From NCBI RefSeq assembly GCF_900107435.1, contig NZ_FNPZ01000001.1, positions 1,584,960 to 1,648,959 on the forward strand: a DNA stretch of 64,000 nt, written 5' to 3'. The DNA comes from Herbiconiux ginsengi. GTDB taxonomy: Bacteria > Actinomycetota > Actinomycetes > Actinomycetales > Microbacteriaceae. This document shows positions 18,791 to 26,069 of this stretch, piece by piece (the first letter of the stretch is position 1; each line of letters opens with the position of its first letter). Made by a program: the position numbers and the translations under genes. The notes beneath the pieces were generated by a model, which was not told the origin of the DNA, made no database searches, and saw only the letters and a list, made by a program, of their open reading frames with translations.

Positions 18791-19693
18791 TCAGAGCGGA
18801 TGCGTGCCCGTGAGCCGTTCGAGCAATTCGCGGTAGCGCAGCACGGTCTGCTCCACGATCTCGTGCGGCAGCGTCGGCGGTGTGCCCGTCTGATCCCAGT
18901 TCGCTGCGAGCCAGTTGCGCACGATCTGCTTGTCGAAGCTCGCGGTGCGCTCTCCCGAATCATAGGCCGAGGCATCCCAGTAGCGGCTCGAATCGCTCGT
19001 CAGCACCTCGTCGGCCAGCGTGATCTCGCCCGTCGACGGGTCGCGACCGAACTCGAACTTCGTGTCGGCCAGGATGACTCCCCGCGCCTCGGCGATGGTG
19101 GCCGCACGCCCGTAGACGGCGAGCGACAGGTCGCGCAGTGCCGTCGCATCCTCGAGGCCCACGAGCTCGACGGTGCGTTCGAAGCTGATGTTCTCGTCGT
19201 GCTCGCCGAGGGGCGCCTTGTAGGCCGGGGTGTAGATCGGCTTGGGCAGGCGGTCGCCGTCGCGCAGCCCCGCCGGCAGCGCGATGCCGCACACGCTCTG
19301 CGTGGCCTGGTACTCCTTCCACCCGCTGCCCGAGAGGTAGCCGCGCACGACGCACTCGATCGGGAACATGTCGAGCGAGCGCACCACCATCGACCGGCCG
19401 GCGAGCTCCTCGGGAACGGGAGGGAGCGCATCCGTGTCGGTGATCAGGTGGTTCGGCACTCCGGACAGCTGGTGGAACCACCAGCGGCTGAGCGTCGTGA
19501 GCAGTTCGCCCTTGCCGTGGATGCCCGGCTCGAGCACATGGTCGAAGGCGCTCACGCGGTCGCTGGCGACGACGAGCAGGGCGGCGGGGCGGGCATCCGG
19601 AGCCGTGTCATCCGGAACGTAGAGATCGCGCACCTTGCCGCTGTAGACGTGGTGCCAGCCCGGCACGGCGACGGATGCGGTGGGCGCGCTCAT
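18791..19693 (-). CDS. purC: SAICAR synthase PurC
   Basis: This enzyme condenses CAIR with aspartate using ATP, in purine synthesis. The 300-residue length and motifs are typical: YSGKVRDLYVPDD at the start, VVASDRVSAFD, NHLITD, MVVRSLDMFPIECVVRGYLSGSG, ILADTKFEFGRD and EVLTSDSSRYW. Its start overlaps the purD stop by 4 bases (ATGA), so purD and purC form a translationally coupled unit, with purD first. Confidence 0.97.
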   Translation of the reverse strand: MSAPTASVAVPGWHHVYSGKVRDLYVPDDTAPDARPAALLVVASDRVSAFDHVLEPGIHGKGELLTTLSRWWFHQLSGVPNHLITDTDALPPVPEELAGRSMVVRSLDMFPIECVVRGYLSGSGWKEYQATQSVCGIALPAGLRDGDRLPKPIYTPAYKAPLGEHDENISFERTVELVGLEDATALRDLSLAVYGRAATIAEARGVILADTKFEFGRDPSTGEITLADEVLTSDSSRYWDASAYDSGERTASFDKQIVRNWLAANWDQTGTPPTLPHEIVEQTVLRYRELLERLTGTHPL

Positions 19694-21015
19694 GCGCCGA
19701 CCTCCGCTCCGGTCGAGGCGTCGGAGACGCCGGGGGTCACCTTGGCCGCGATGTCGCTGCGGTGCTGTGACCCCTCGAGATGGATGCCCTCGAGCACTCC
19801 GTAGGCACGGTCGCGCGCGACTCCGAAGTCGGGACCCGTGGCCACGACGCTGAGCACGCGACCGCCGGTAGCGCGGAGCACGTCGCCGTCGCGATCGGTG
19901 GCCGCGTGCATCACGCTGACACCGTCGACGCCGGTGCCGCCACCGTTCGGGCCGAAGGCGTCGAGGCCCGTGATGATGCGGCCGGTGACGGGCGATCCGG
20001 GGTAGTTCTCGCTCGCGAGCACCACGGTGACCGCGACCTCGTCGCTGAACCGGGGGCGCTCGTGGTCGCCGAGGGTGCCGGTGGCGGCGGCGAACAGCAG
20101 GCCGCTCAGCGGTGTCACGAGCCGAGGCAGCACGACCTGCGTCTCCGGGTCGCCGAAACGGGCGTTGAACTCGATGACGCGGATGCCCTTGGAGGTGAGG
20201 ATGAGCCCGCAGTAGAGGAGTCCGATGAACGGTGTGCCCTCGGCGGCGAGACGGCGCACGGTGGGGAGGGCGATGGTGTCGATCACCTCGTCGACGAAGA
20301 CCTTCTCACTGCCGAAGCGGTCGGCGAGCCACGGCAACGGCGAGTAAGCGCCCATGCCGCCGGTGTTCGGGCCCTGATCGCCGTCGAGCAGGCGCTTGTA
20401 GTCCTGGGCGGGGGAGAGCGGGGCGACGGAGTGACCGTCGCTGAGCAGGAAGAGCGAGACCTCCTCGCCGTCGAGGAACTCCTCGATCAGCACCTCGCCG
20501 TGCTCCAGCCAGTGCGCCGCGTGGGCGGTGGCCTCGGCGAGGTCCGAGGTGACGAGCACCCCCTTGCCGGCAGCCAGGCCGTCGGCCTTCACCACGTAGG
20601 GGGTGCCGTACTCCACCAGGGCCGCTTCGGCCTCGGCGAGGGTGGAGGCGTTCAGGGCGCGCCCGGTGGGCACGCCCGCGGCATCCATGATCCGCTTCGC
20701 GAAGGTCTTGCTGCCCTCGAGTGCTGCGGCCTCCTTGCCCGGGCCGAACACCGGGATGCCGCGGGTGCGCAGGGCGTCGGCGACGCCCGCCACGAGCGGC
20801 GCCTCGGGGCCGATCACCACGAACTGCACGTCTTCGGAGATCGCGTAGTTCGCGACCGCCTGCGGATCGTTCGCATCGAGCTGCGCGGTCGGCACGTCGG
20901 CCGCGATGCCGGCGTTGCCCGGGGCGGCGACGATCTCGTGACCCGCGTCTTCGCGGAGCAGTGCGGTGATGATGGCGTGCTCGCGCGCGCCCGAGCCGAG
21001 GACCAGGATTTTCAC
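19690..21015 (-). CDS. purD: Phosphoribosylamine-glycine ligase PurD
   Basis: This enzyme joins phosphoribosylamine to glycine with ATP. The 441-residue ATP-grasp protein shows [65 protein letters not shown] and [17 protein letters not shown]. The GTG start is preceded by AGGAGG, which is itself exactly 6 bases after TAGGCT. The gene could thus be leaderless or use this ribosome site if transcription starts earlier. It is divergent from an acetyltransferase whose -10-like box lies 17 bp away on the other strand. Confidence 0.97.
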   Translation of the reverse strand: MKILVLGSGAREHAIITALLREDAGHEIVAAPGNAGIAADVPTAQLDANDPQAVANYAISEDVQFVVIGPEAPLVAGVADALRTRGIPVFGPGKEAAALEGSKTFAKRIMDAAGVPTGRALNASTLAEAEAALVEYGTPYVVKADGLAAGKGVLVTSDLAEATAHAAHWLEHGEVLIEEFLDGEEVSLFLLSDGHSVAPLSPAQDYKRLLDGDQGPNTGGMGAYSPLPWLADRFGSEKVFVDEVIDTIALPTVRRLAAEGTPFIGLLYCGLILTSKGIRVIEFNARFGDPETQVVLPRLVTPLSGLLFAAATGTLGDHERPRFSDEVAVTVVLASENYPGSPVTGRIITGLDAFGPNGGGTGVDGVSVMHAATDRDGDVLRATGGRVLSVVATGPDFGVARDRAYGVLEGIHLEGSQHRSDIAAKVTPGVSDASTGAEVGA

Positions 21016-21056
21016 CCTCCTAGCCTAGGGCGTGCACCCGGCAGTACCGTGGGGCC

Positions 21057-21485
21057 ATGACCCTCCGGATCGAGCGGGTGACGGATGCCGCGACCGTGCT
21101 GCGCGGGGCGCACCTCTTCGACGAGGCGATCGATCCGGCCGCGACCGAGCGCTTCCTGGCGAGCCCCACCCACCATCTGCTCTTCGCCTACGACGACGAG
21201 GTGGCCGACCCGATGTATCCGGTGGGCATGATCTCGGCGGCCGAGCTCACGCATCCCGACAAGGGCACGGAGATGTTCCTCAACGAGCTCGGTGTCGACG
21301 AGCTCGCGCAGCGGCGGGGCATCGGGGCCGCCCTGGTGCGGGCGCTCGTCGACCTGGCTCGCGAGCAGGGGTGCAGTGGGATGTGGGTGGGCACCGAGCC
21401 CGACAATGTCGCGGCGCAGGCGACCTACCGGTCGACCGGGTCGGATTCGAGCGAGCCGTTCGTGGCGTTCACCTGGGAGTTCTGA
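21057..21485 (+). CDS. GNAT-family N-acetyltransferase
   Basis: The 142-residue GNAT protein contains the acetyl-CoA loop (LAQRRGIGAALVRALVDLAREQGCSGM) and the typical last strands (NVAAQATYRSTG). It resembles AAC(3)-I/aminoglycoside-type small acetyltransferases in overall layout (LFDEAIDPAATERFLASPTHHLLFAYDD), but substrate prediction is not safe. The start follows TACCGT plus six bases. Confidence 0.88.
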   Translation: MTLRIERVTDAATVLRGAHLFDEAIDPAATERFLASPTHHLLFAYDDEVADPMYPVGMISAAELTHPDKGTEMFLNELGVDELAQRRGIGAALVRALVDLAREQGCSGMWVGTEPDNVAAQATYRSTGSDSSEPFVAFTWEF

Positions 21486-21521
21486 CCCCGACGGCGCCTC
21501 GGCCGGCGGTAGCGTGGAGGC

Positions 21522-21896
21522 ATGGGCAAGGCGAAGATCAGCGACTCCGACGGTTCCGCTGCCGTGGACGCCATCGCCGCGACGGGCTTCGACACCGCCT
21601 CGCGCGAGATGCGGGCGACCGCGGTGCGCTACCTGCTCCAGGTGCTCGCCGAGCGCGCATCCGGCAACTCGGTGGAGGTGCGCGTGCCGCCGTTCGGCGC
21701 CGTGCAATGCATCGAGGGCCCGGGTCACACCCGCGGAACGCCGCCGAACGTGGTGGAGATGGATGCCCGCACCTGGCTCGAACTCGCCACCGGCGTGCTG
21801 ACGTGGCCCGACGGCATAGCGGCCGCGCGCATCCACGCGTCGGGTCAGCGGGCCGACCTCACCGGCTACGTCCCCCTCGCCGGCTTCCGCCGCTGA
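21522..21896 (+). CDS. Sterol-carrier-family (SCP2-like) protein
   Basis: A 124-residue protein of the family that accompanies purine genes in actinobacteria. REMRATAVRYLLQVLAE is followed by RVPPFGAVQCIEGPGHTRGTPPNVVEMD and DPRTWL-like WLELATGVLTW. The fold resembles the MDMPI/SCP2 lipid-binding domain. Its real role is unknown. TAGCGT lies exactly 6 bases before the ATG, and the intervening GGAGGC could also serve as a ribosome site. Confidence 0.8.
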   Translation: MGKAKISDSDGSAAVDAIAATGFDTASREMRATAVRYLLQVLAERASGNSVEVRVPPFGAVQCIEGPGHTRGTPPNVVEMDARTWLELATGVLTWPDGIAAARIHASGQRADLTGYVPLAGFRR

Positions 21897-21904
21897 CGCC
21901 CCGG

Positions 21905-22168
21905 TCACCGCCCCCGGTAGACCTCCCTCCGATGCCCGGCGCGCAGCACCAGCACCCGCAGTTCCCCGTCGTCGATCTCGTAGATGATGCGGTAATCGCC
22001 GGTCCGCACGCGCCACTCGCCGCTGCCGCCCACCAACTGCGTGGAGGCCGGTGGTCGAGGCTCCTCGGCGAGCAATTCGATGGCGGCCTGAAGCCGTCGG
22101 CGTGCCGGCGGGTCGAGCTTGCGGAGTTCTTTGACGACGGAAGGAGCCAGGATGACGCGGTAGCTCAT
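21905..22168 (-). CDS. RelE/ParE-family toxin
   Basis: The 87-residue toxin starts MSYRVILAPSVVKELRKLDP and ends with GDYRIIYEIDDGELRVLVLRAGHRREVY, the classic RelE core with basic residues that contact mRNA in the ribosome A site. RelE cleaves translated mRNA and stalls growth. It is the second gene of a Phd/RelE pair, with its start overlapping the antitoxin stop by 4 bases, as expected for balanced production. Confidence 0.92.
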   Translation of the reverse strand: MSYRVILAPSVVKELRKLDPPARRRLQAAIELLAEEPRPPASTQLVGGSGEWRVRTGDYRIIYEIDDGELRVLVLRAGHRREVYRGR

Positions 22169-22443
22169 CCGAGGCCGAGATCGCGTTTGACCTCGTCCCA
22201 CGGAATGGCGCCGTCCGGTGACCGCCGAAGCTCCGCGCGCGCCGCCTCGGCCGCTCTGATGTCTTCCATGTCCTCAGCCAGGGCGAGCAGGGCATCCAGG
22301 TCGTCGGCGTCGACGATGGCCGCCACCCGGCGCCCGTGACGTTCGAGGTAGACGGGTGCGTGCTGCGAATGAGCGTGGTCGACCATGGCCGAGAGGTTCT
22401 TTCGGGCCTCGCTGACGCTCAGGGTGATGGGTGGAACGGACAT
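22165..22443 (-). CDS. Phd/YefM-family antitoxin
   Basis: The 92-residue antitoxin has an N-terminal Phd DNA-binding fold (ITLSVSEARKNLSAMVDHA, then PVYLERHGRRVAAIVDADDLDAL) and an acidic, probably unstructured C-terminus that would wrap the RelE toxin. It should bind its own promoter with the toxin. TATTAT (22450-22455, complement) lies exactly 6 bases from the ATG, implying a leaderless message. GTACAA/TTGTAC half-sites flank this box and are a plausible operator. Confidence 0.92.
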   Translation of the reverse strand: MSVPPITLSVSEARKNLSAMVDHAHSQHAPVYLERHGRRVAAIVDADDLDALLALAEDMEDIRAAEAARAELRRSPDGAIPWDEVKRDLGLG

Positions 22444-22469
22444 GTACAAATAATAGGCCATTCTTGTAC
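22444..22469 (-). promoter_or_regulatory. Antitoxin promoter with inverted repeat GTACAA-N14-TTGTAC
   Basis: GTACAA (22444-22449) and TTGTAC (22464-22469) form perfect half-sites on either side of a TATTAT -10 box. The placement fits repression by the Phd/RelE complex. Confidence 0.55.
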
Positions 22470-22522
22470 GAATTCGATGGCCGTCGCAGCACAGGGTCAG
22501 GTGGATGCGGGACAATGGAGGG

Positions 22523-22990
22523 GTGAGTGATCATACCGACCTGCCCCCCGCCGAGCCGCAGCGCAGCGAATCCGTGCGCTCGACCGAGTCGATCGATTCG
22601 GTGTCGGTGCGTCGCGCTCCGCGCTACTACCGGTTCATGGCTGTCGGTTTCGCCATCGGGCTGCTCGTCACCATCGTGCTGACCTTCGCGTTCCCCGAGC
22701 GCGAGGATTTCAATCGTCTGCAGGTGTTCGGCTTCGTCGGCCTGTTCGTGGTGGCGCTCTTCGTGGCGATCGGCGCCCTCGTCGCCATCGCGCTAGACCG
22801 CGCGAGCCGCAAGCGTGCCCGCACCGTCGTGGCTGAGCGCGTCGAAGAGCACGACGAGCCTGGGCCGATCGAGGTGGCCGAATTCGTGCAGATCACGGAT
22901 GCGCCGCCACCCGCCGCGGCAGCTGCCCCGGAATCGGATGAAGCGCCGGCGGAGTCGCCCCAGCAGTCGAACGACGACCCGAAGTCCTGA
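22523..22990 (+). CDS. Two-helix membrane protein, unknown function
   Basis: The 155-residue protein has a hydrophilic N-terminus, two membrane helices (about residues 36-56 and 67-91), and a charged Ala/Pro/Glu-rich C-terminal tail, probably cytoplasmic. No domain is recognised; homologues in related genera are carried as hypothetical membrane proteins. The GTG at 22523 is chosen over the ATG at 22505 because GACAAT then GGAGGG precedes it. The gene is divergent from the toxin-antitoxin pair and 17 bases ahead of kptA, with which it may be transcribed. Confidence 0.7.
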   Translation: MSDHTDLPPAEPQRSESVRSTESIDSVSVRRAPRYYRFMAVGFAIGLLVTIVLTFAFPEREDFNRLQVFGFVGLFVVALFVAIGALVAIALDRASRKRARTVVAERVEEHDEPGPIEVAEFVQITDAPPPAAAAAPESDEAPAESPQQSNDDPKS

Positions 22991-23007
22991 GCCTCCCGGA
23001 GGTCGCC

Positions 23008-23574
23008 GTGAAGTCCGAGACCATCAGTCGAGCCGTCTCGCATGCCCTACGGCACGCCCCGGAGCAGTATGGTCTCGAGCTGGACGCCGAGGGCTGGGTG
23101 CCGGTGTCCGACCTGGTCGACGCCCTTCGACGGCAGGGTGTGGAGTGGTCGGACATCGACGCGGCCGACGTGCAGCTGATGATCGAGACGTCAGCCAAGC
23201 GGCGCCACGAGTTGCGTGACGGACGCATCCGGGCGTTCTACGGGCACTCGGTGGCGACCGCGATCCAGCACACCGAAGCCCGTCCGCCCGCCGTGCTCTT
23301 CCATGGCACGTCTCCGGATGCCTGGGCCGCCATCCGCCTCGACGGTCTCCGGCCGATGGCGCGCCAGAACGTGCACCTCGCGGCCGATCTGGACACGGCG
23401 ATACTCGTGGGGCGCCGGAAGGCTCCGGAGCCGATCGTTCTCGAGGTCGACACCGTGCGTGCGCTCGATTCGGGCAGCCAGTTCTGGCTGGGCAACGATT
23501 CCATCTGGCTGAGCGATTTCATCGCGGCGCAGTTCATCGTGATCCACACCGCACCGCATCGCTCAGCGCGCTGA
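23008..23574 (+). CDS. kptA: RNA 2'-phosphotransferase KptA/Tpt1
   Basis: A 188-residue KptA/Tpt1 enzyme, which moves an internal 2'-phosphate from RNA to NAD+, releasing ADP-ribose 1'',2''-cyclic phosphate. It shows the family pattern: LRHAPEQYGLELDAEGWVPV in the N-terminal winged-helix lobe, then KRRHELRDGRIRAFYGHS and LFHGTSPDAW, and HLAADLDTA in the NAD-binding lobe, keeping the conserved Arg/His core. Length is normal. A GGAGG ribosome site precedes the GTG. Bacteria lack the tRNA splicing pathway that makes this enzyme essential in yeast, so its natural substrate here is unknown. Confidence 0.93.
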   Translation: MKSETISRAVSHALRHAPEQYGLELDAEGWVPVSDLVDALRRQGVEWSDIDAADVQLMIETSAKRRHELRDGRIRAFYGHSVATAIQHTEARPPAVLFHGTSPDAWAAIRLDGLRPMARQNVHLAADLDTAILVGRRKAPEPIVLEVDTVRALDSGSQFWLGNDSIWLSDFIAAQFIVIHTAPHRSAR

Positions 23575-23648
23575 CATCCTCCATGCTGCCGCCGGACGCG
23601 GCGCTACCCCCGGATGCCGATGCGCGAAAACGTCAGGAAACGCCGAGA

Positions 23649-23846
23649 TCAGGCGCGCTTCTGCTCGTCTTTCGGCTCGAAACTGTCGTCGGAGTCGTCG
23701 TCGTCATCGATCCACTTCGAATAGTCGGGCTCATCGGCCTTCGCCGTGAGTTCGCGCTCCAGCGCCGAATAGTTCGTGTCAGGGCTGAAGTACTTCAGCT
23801 CGCGCGCGACCTTCGTGTGCTTTGCCTTTTGACGGCCACGCCCCAT
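23649..23846 (-). CDS. DUF3073 small actinobacterial protein
   Basis: The 65-residue protein starts MGRGRQKAKHTKVARELKY, the hallmark of DUF3073, with a basic N-terminus and a very acidic C-terminus (WIDDDDDSDDSFEP). It is found almost only in actinobacteria and its function is unknown; the basic head suggests nucleic-acid binding. GAGGGGG upstream of the ATG is a good ribosome site. It lies downstream of the KimA-like gene on the same strand. Confidence 0.9.
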   Translation of the reverse strand: MGRGRQKAKHTKVARELKYFSPDTNYSALERELTAKADEPDYSKWIDDDDDSDDSFEPKDEQKRA

Positions 23847-23948
23847 GCGAGACCCCCTCACGAATCGGGCCGGGGACATACGTCACCCGGATGAGACGAA
23901 TAACTACGAAAACTTGGGTCAGTTTAGCATGCAGGGGTCACTCGGCTT

Positions 23949-25982
23949 TCAGCCCCGAGCGCGTTTACGTGCCGCAGCGGCTGCCGAGTGCGGCTTGCGA
24001 ACCACGGGGCGCATCGGTTCGCCGCGCCGCTCCTGACCGGGCAGCGGTCGTGAGCGTTTTCCGTAGAGCAATTCGGAGGAATCGAGCAACCACGGCACGA
24101 GTGCCAGCGTCACGCCGTGCACGAGCATCAGCTTCTTGCGGATGCGCCGCGCCTTGTGGTTGTGCAGGATCGTCTCCCACCAGTGCCCCACGATGTAGAT
24201 GGGCGTGTAGACGGTCACGACCTCCGAGCCGTGCTCGGCCCGGTGCTTCAGGATGTATTGGCAGAGCGGCTCGGCCACGTCGCGATACGGCGACTCGATG
24301 ATGTTGAGCGGCACCTCGATGTTCATCGCCTGCCAGTCCGCTTCGAGTTGTTCGGTCTGCTCGTCGTCGATCGAGAGATGCACGGCCTCGATCGAGTCGT
24401 GCCGCGCGGCGATGGCGTAGTCGAGCGCTTTCAGCACGGGTTTCTGCATCCGCCCCACCAGCACGATCGCGTGGTCGCCGGTGGCCCCGAAGGTGGTGGT
24501 CGGGTCGACTTCGACCTCTTTGTTGACGTCGCGGTAGTAGCGGTTGACGCCCATCATGAGCAGGAAGAGCACCGGCATGATGGCGAAAACGAGCCACGCG
24601 CCGTGGGTGAACTTGGTGATGGTGACCACGATCAGCACGATCGCCGTGAACACCGCACCCACCGCGTTGATGGCGAGCGAGCGGATGACGGCGCCGCGAT
24701 CGGGCGTACCTCCGCGCAGCACGCCGATCCAGTGCTTCACCATGCCTGTCTGCCCGAGGGTGAACGAGACGAACACGCCGATGATGTAGAGCTGGATGAG
24801 CTGGGTCAGGTTGGCCTGGTAGACGATGAGGATGGCCGTGGCCGCGAGGGCCAGCACGATCATCCCGTTCGAGAACACCAGGCGGTCGCCGCGGGTGAGC
24901 ATGGCCTTGGGGGCGTAGGAGTCTTTCGCGAGCACCGAGCCGAGCAGCGGGAACCCGTTGAAGGCCGTGTTCGCCGCGAGCAGCAGCACGGCCGCGGTGG
25001 CCGCCTGGATCACGAAGAACATGATGCTGTTGTTGCCGAAGACGGATGCCGCCACCTGCGCCATGAGGCTGCGTTGCGGTGTGGTGGCGCAATCCGTGAA
25101 CCCGATCAGGTGACAGGCGTCCTCGGCGTAGTGCACGTTCGAGATGAGGGCCAGCGCGGTGAGGCCGGCGAAGAGGCAGATGGCGATGCTGCCCATGAGC
25201 ACCAGGGTGCGCTGCGCGTTCTTGATCTTGGGGGTGCGGAAGGCGGGTACGCCGTTCGAGATGGCCTCGACGCCGGTGAGGGCGGAACATCCGCTCGAGA
25301 AGGCGCGCAGCAGCAGCAGGATCATCGCGGCTTGCGTGAGTTGCTCGGCCTTCACACCGAAATCGGCCGACTCGGCGATGGGGGCGTCGCCGAACGCGGT
25401 GCGGGCGAGACCGATCACGATCATCACGGCGACGCTGCCGACGAAGACATAGGTGGGGATGGCGAAGGCCTTGCTCGACTCGCGCACGCCGCGGAGGTTC
25501 ACGGCCATCAGGAGGATCACGAACCCGACCGCGATCTCGACCCGATAGGGGTTCAGCTGCGGGATCGCCGAGATGATGTTGTCGACCCCGGAGGCGACCG
25601 ACACGGCGACCGTGAGCACGTAGTCGACGAGGAGGGCGGATGCCACGACGAGGCCGGCCTTCTCGCCCAAGTTCTTGTGGGCGACCTCGTAGTCGCCGCC
25701 ACCTGATGGATAGGCCTTCACGAGCTGGCGGTAGGAGGCCACGACCACGACGAGCAGGAGCACGACCGCCGCCGCCACCCAGGGCGCGAAGGTCAAGAAG
25801 GAAAGTCCTCCGATGAGGAGGATCATGAGCAGTTCCTGTGGCGCGTACGCCACGGAGGAGAGCGGGTCGCTCGCGAAAATGGGGAGGGCGAGGCGCTTCG
25901 GGAGGAGCTGGCCTTCGAGCTTGTCGCTGGGGAGCGGATCGCCGATCAACCAGCGTTTCGCTGAGCGGGTTTCATTAACCAC
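23949..25982 (-). CDS. KimA-like potassium importer (APC superfamily)
   Basis: A 677-residue membrane protein with about 12 helices and a cytoplasmic C-terminal domain. By recall it closely follows Bacillus KimA (YdaO): FLIG-like RWLIGDPLPSDK, ALPIFASDPLSSVAYAPQE, YRQLVKAYPSGGGDYEVAHKNLGEK, LRAFSSGCSALTGVEAISNGVPAF, and a C-terminal HNHKARRIRKKL. KimA is a high-affinity potassium/proton symporter inhibited by c-di-AMP. General databases often label such proteins amino-acid permeases. GTG 25982 is chosen as start. TTGACA (26013-26018, complement) with TAGTGT 16 bases on would place transcription almost at that GTG. No ydaO-type riboswitch fits in the short upstream gap. Confidence 0.82.
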   Translation of the reverse strand: MVNETRSAKRWLIGDPLPSDKLEGQLLPKRLALPIFASDPLSSVAYAPQELLMILLIGGLSFLTFAPWVAAAVVLLLVVVVASYRQLVKAYPSGGGDYEVAHKNLGEKAGLVVASALLVDYVLTVAVSVASGVDNIISAIPQLNPYRVEIAVGFVILLMAVNLRGVRESSKAFAIPTYVFVGSVAVMIVIGLARTAFGDAPIAESADFGVKAEQLTQAAMILLLLRAFSSGCSALTGVEAISNGVPAFRTPKIKNAQRTLVLMGSIAICLFAGLTALALISNVHYAEDACHLIGFTDCATTPQRSLMAQVAASVFGNNSIMFFVIQAATAAVLLLAANTAFNGFPLLGSVLAKDSYAPKAMLTRGDRLVFSNGMIVLALAATAILIVYQANLTQLIQLYIIGVFVSFTLGQTGMVKHWIGVLRGGTPDRGAVIRSLAINAVGAVFTAIVLIVVTITKFTHGAWLVFAIMPVLFLLMMGVNRYYRDVNKEVEVDPTTTFGATGDHAIVLVGRMQKPVLKALDYAIAARHDSIEAVHLSIDDEQTEQLEADWQAMNIEVPLNIIESPYRDVAEPLCQYILKHRAEHGSEVVTVYTPIYIVGHWWETILHNHKARRIRKKLMLVHGVTLALVPWLLDSSELLYGKRSRPLPGQERRGEPMRPVVRKPHSAAAAARKRARG

Positions 25983-25990
25983 GAGTGATG

Positions 25991-26018
25991 ACACTACTCC
26001 CGCGGGGGGCACTGTCAA
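25991..26018 (-). promoter_or_regulatory. Promoter of the KimA-like gene
   Basis: A consensus -35 TTGACA (complement of 26013-26018) and a -10-like TAGTGT (complement of 25991-25996) are separated by 16 bases. The predicted start is about 25984, next to the GTG at 25982, so the message may be leaderless. Confidence 0.45.
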
Positions 26019-26069
26019 GTTGAAAGAGGGGCGGTTTATTCCCACCCCCCTTCCGGGCGTTCGGGGGAG

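Noticed and set aside
26040-26066. CCCCC/GGGGG hairpin after the propeller gene
   Set aside because: A weak 5-bp stem with a long loop and no T-run; it may simply reflect G- and C-runs.
25983-26069. Possible c-di-AMP (ydaO-type) riboswitch before the KimA-like gene
   Set aside because: Too short once the TTGACA promoter is placed; no conserved ydaO stems are visible.
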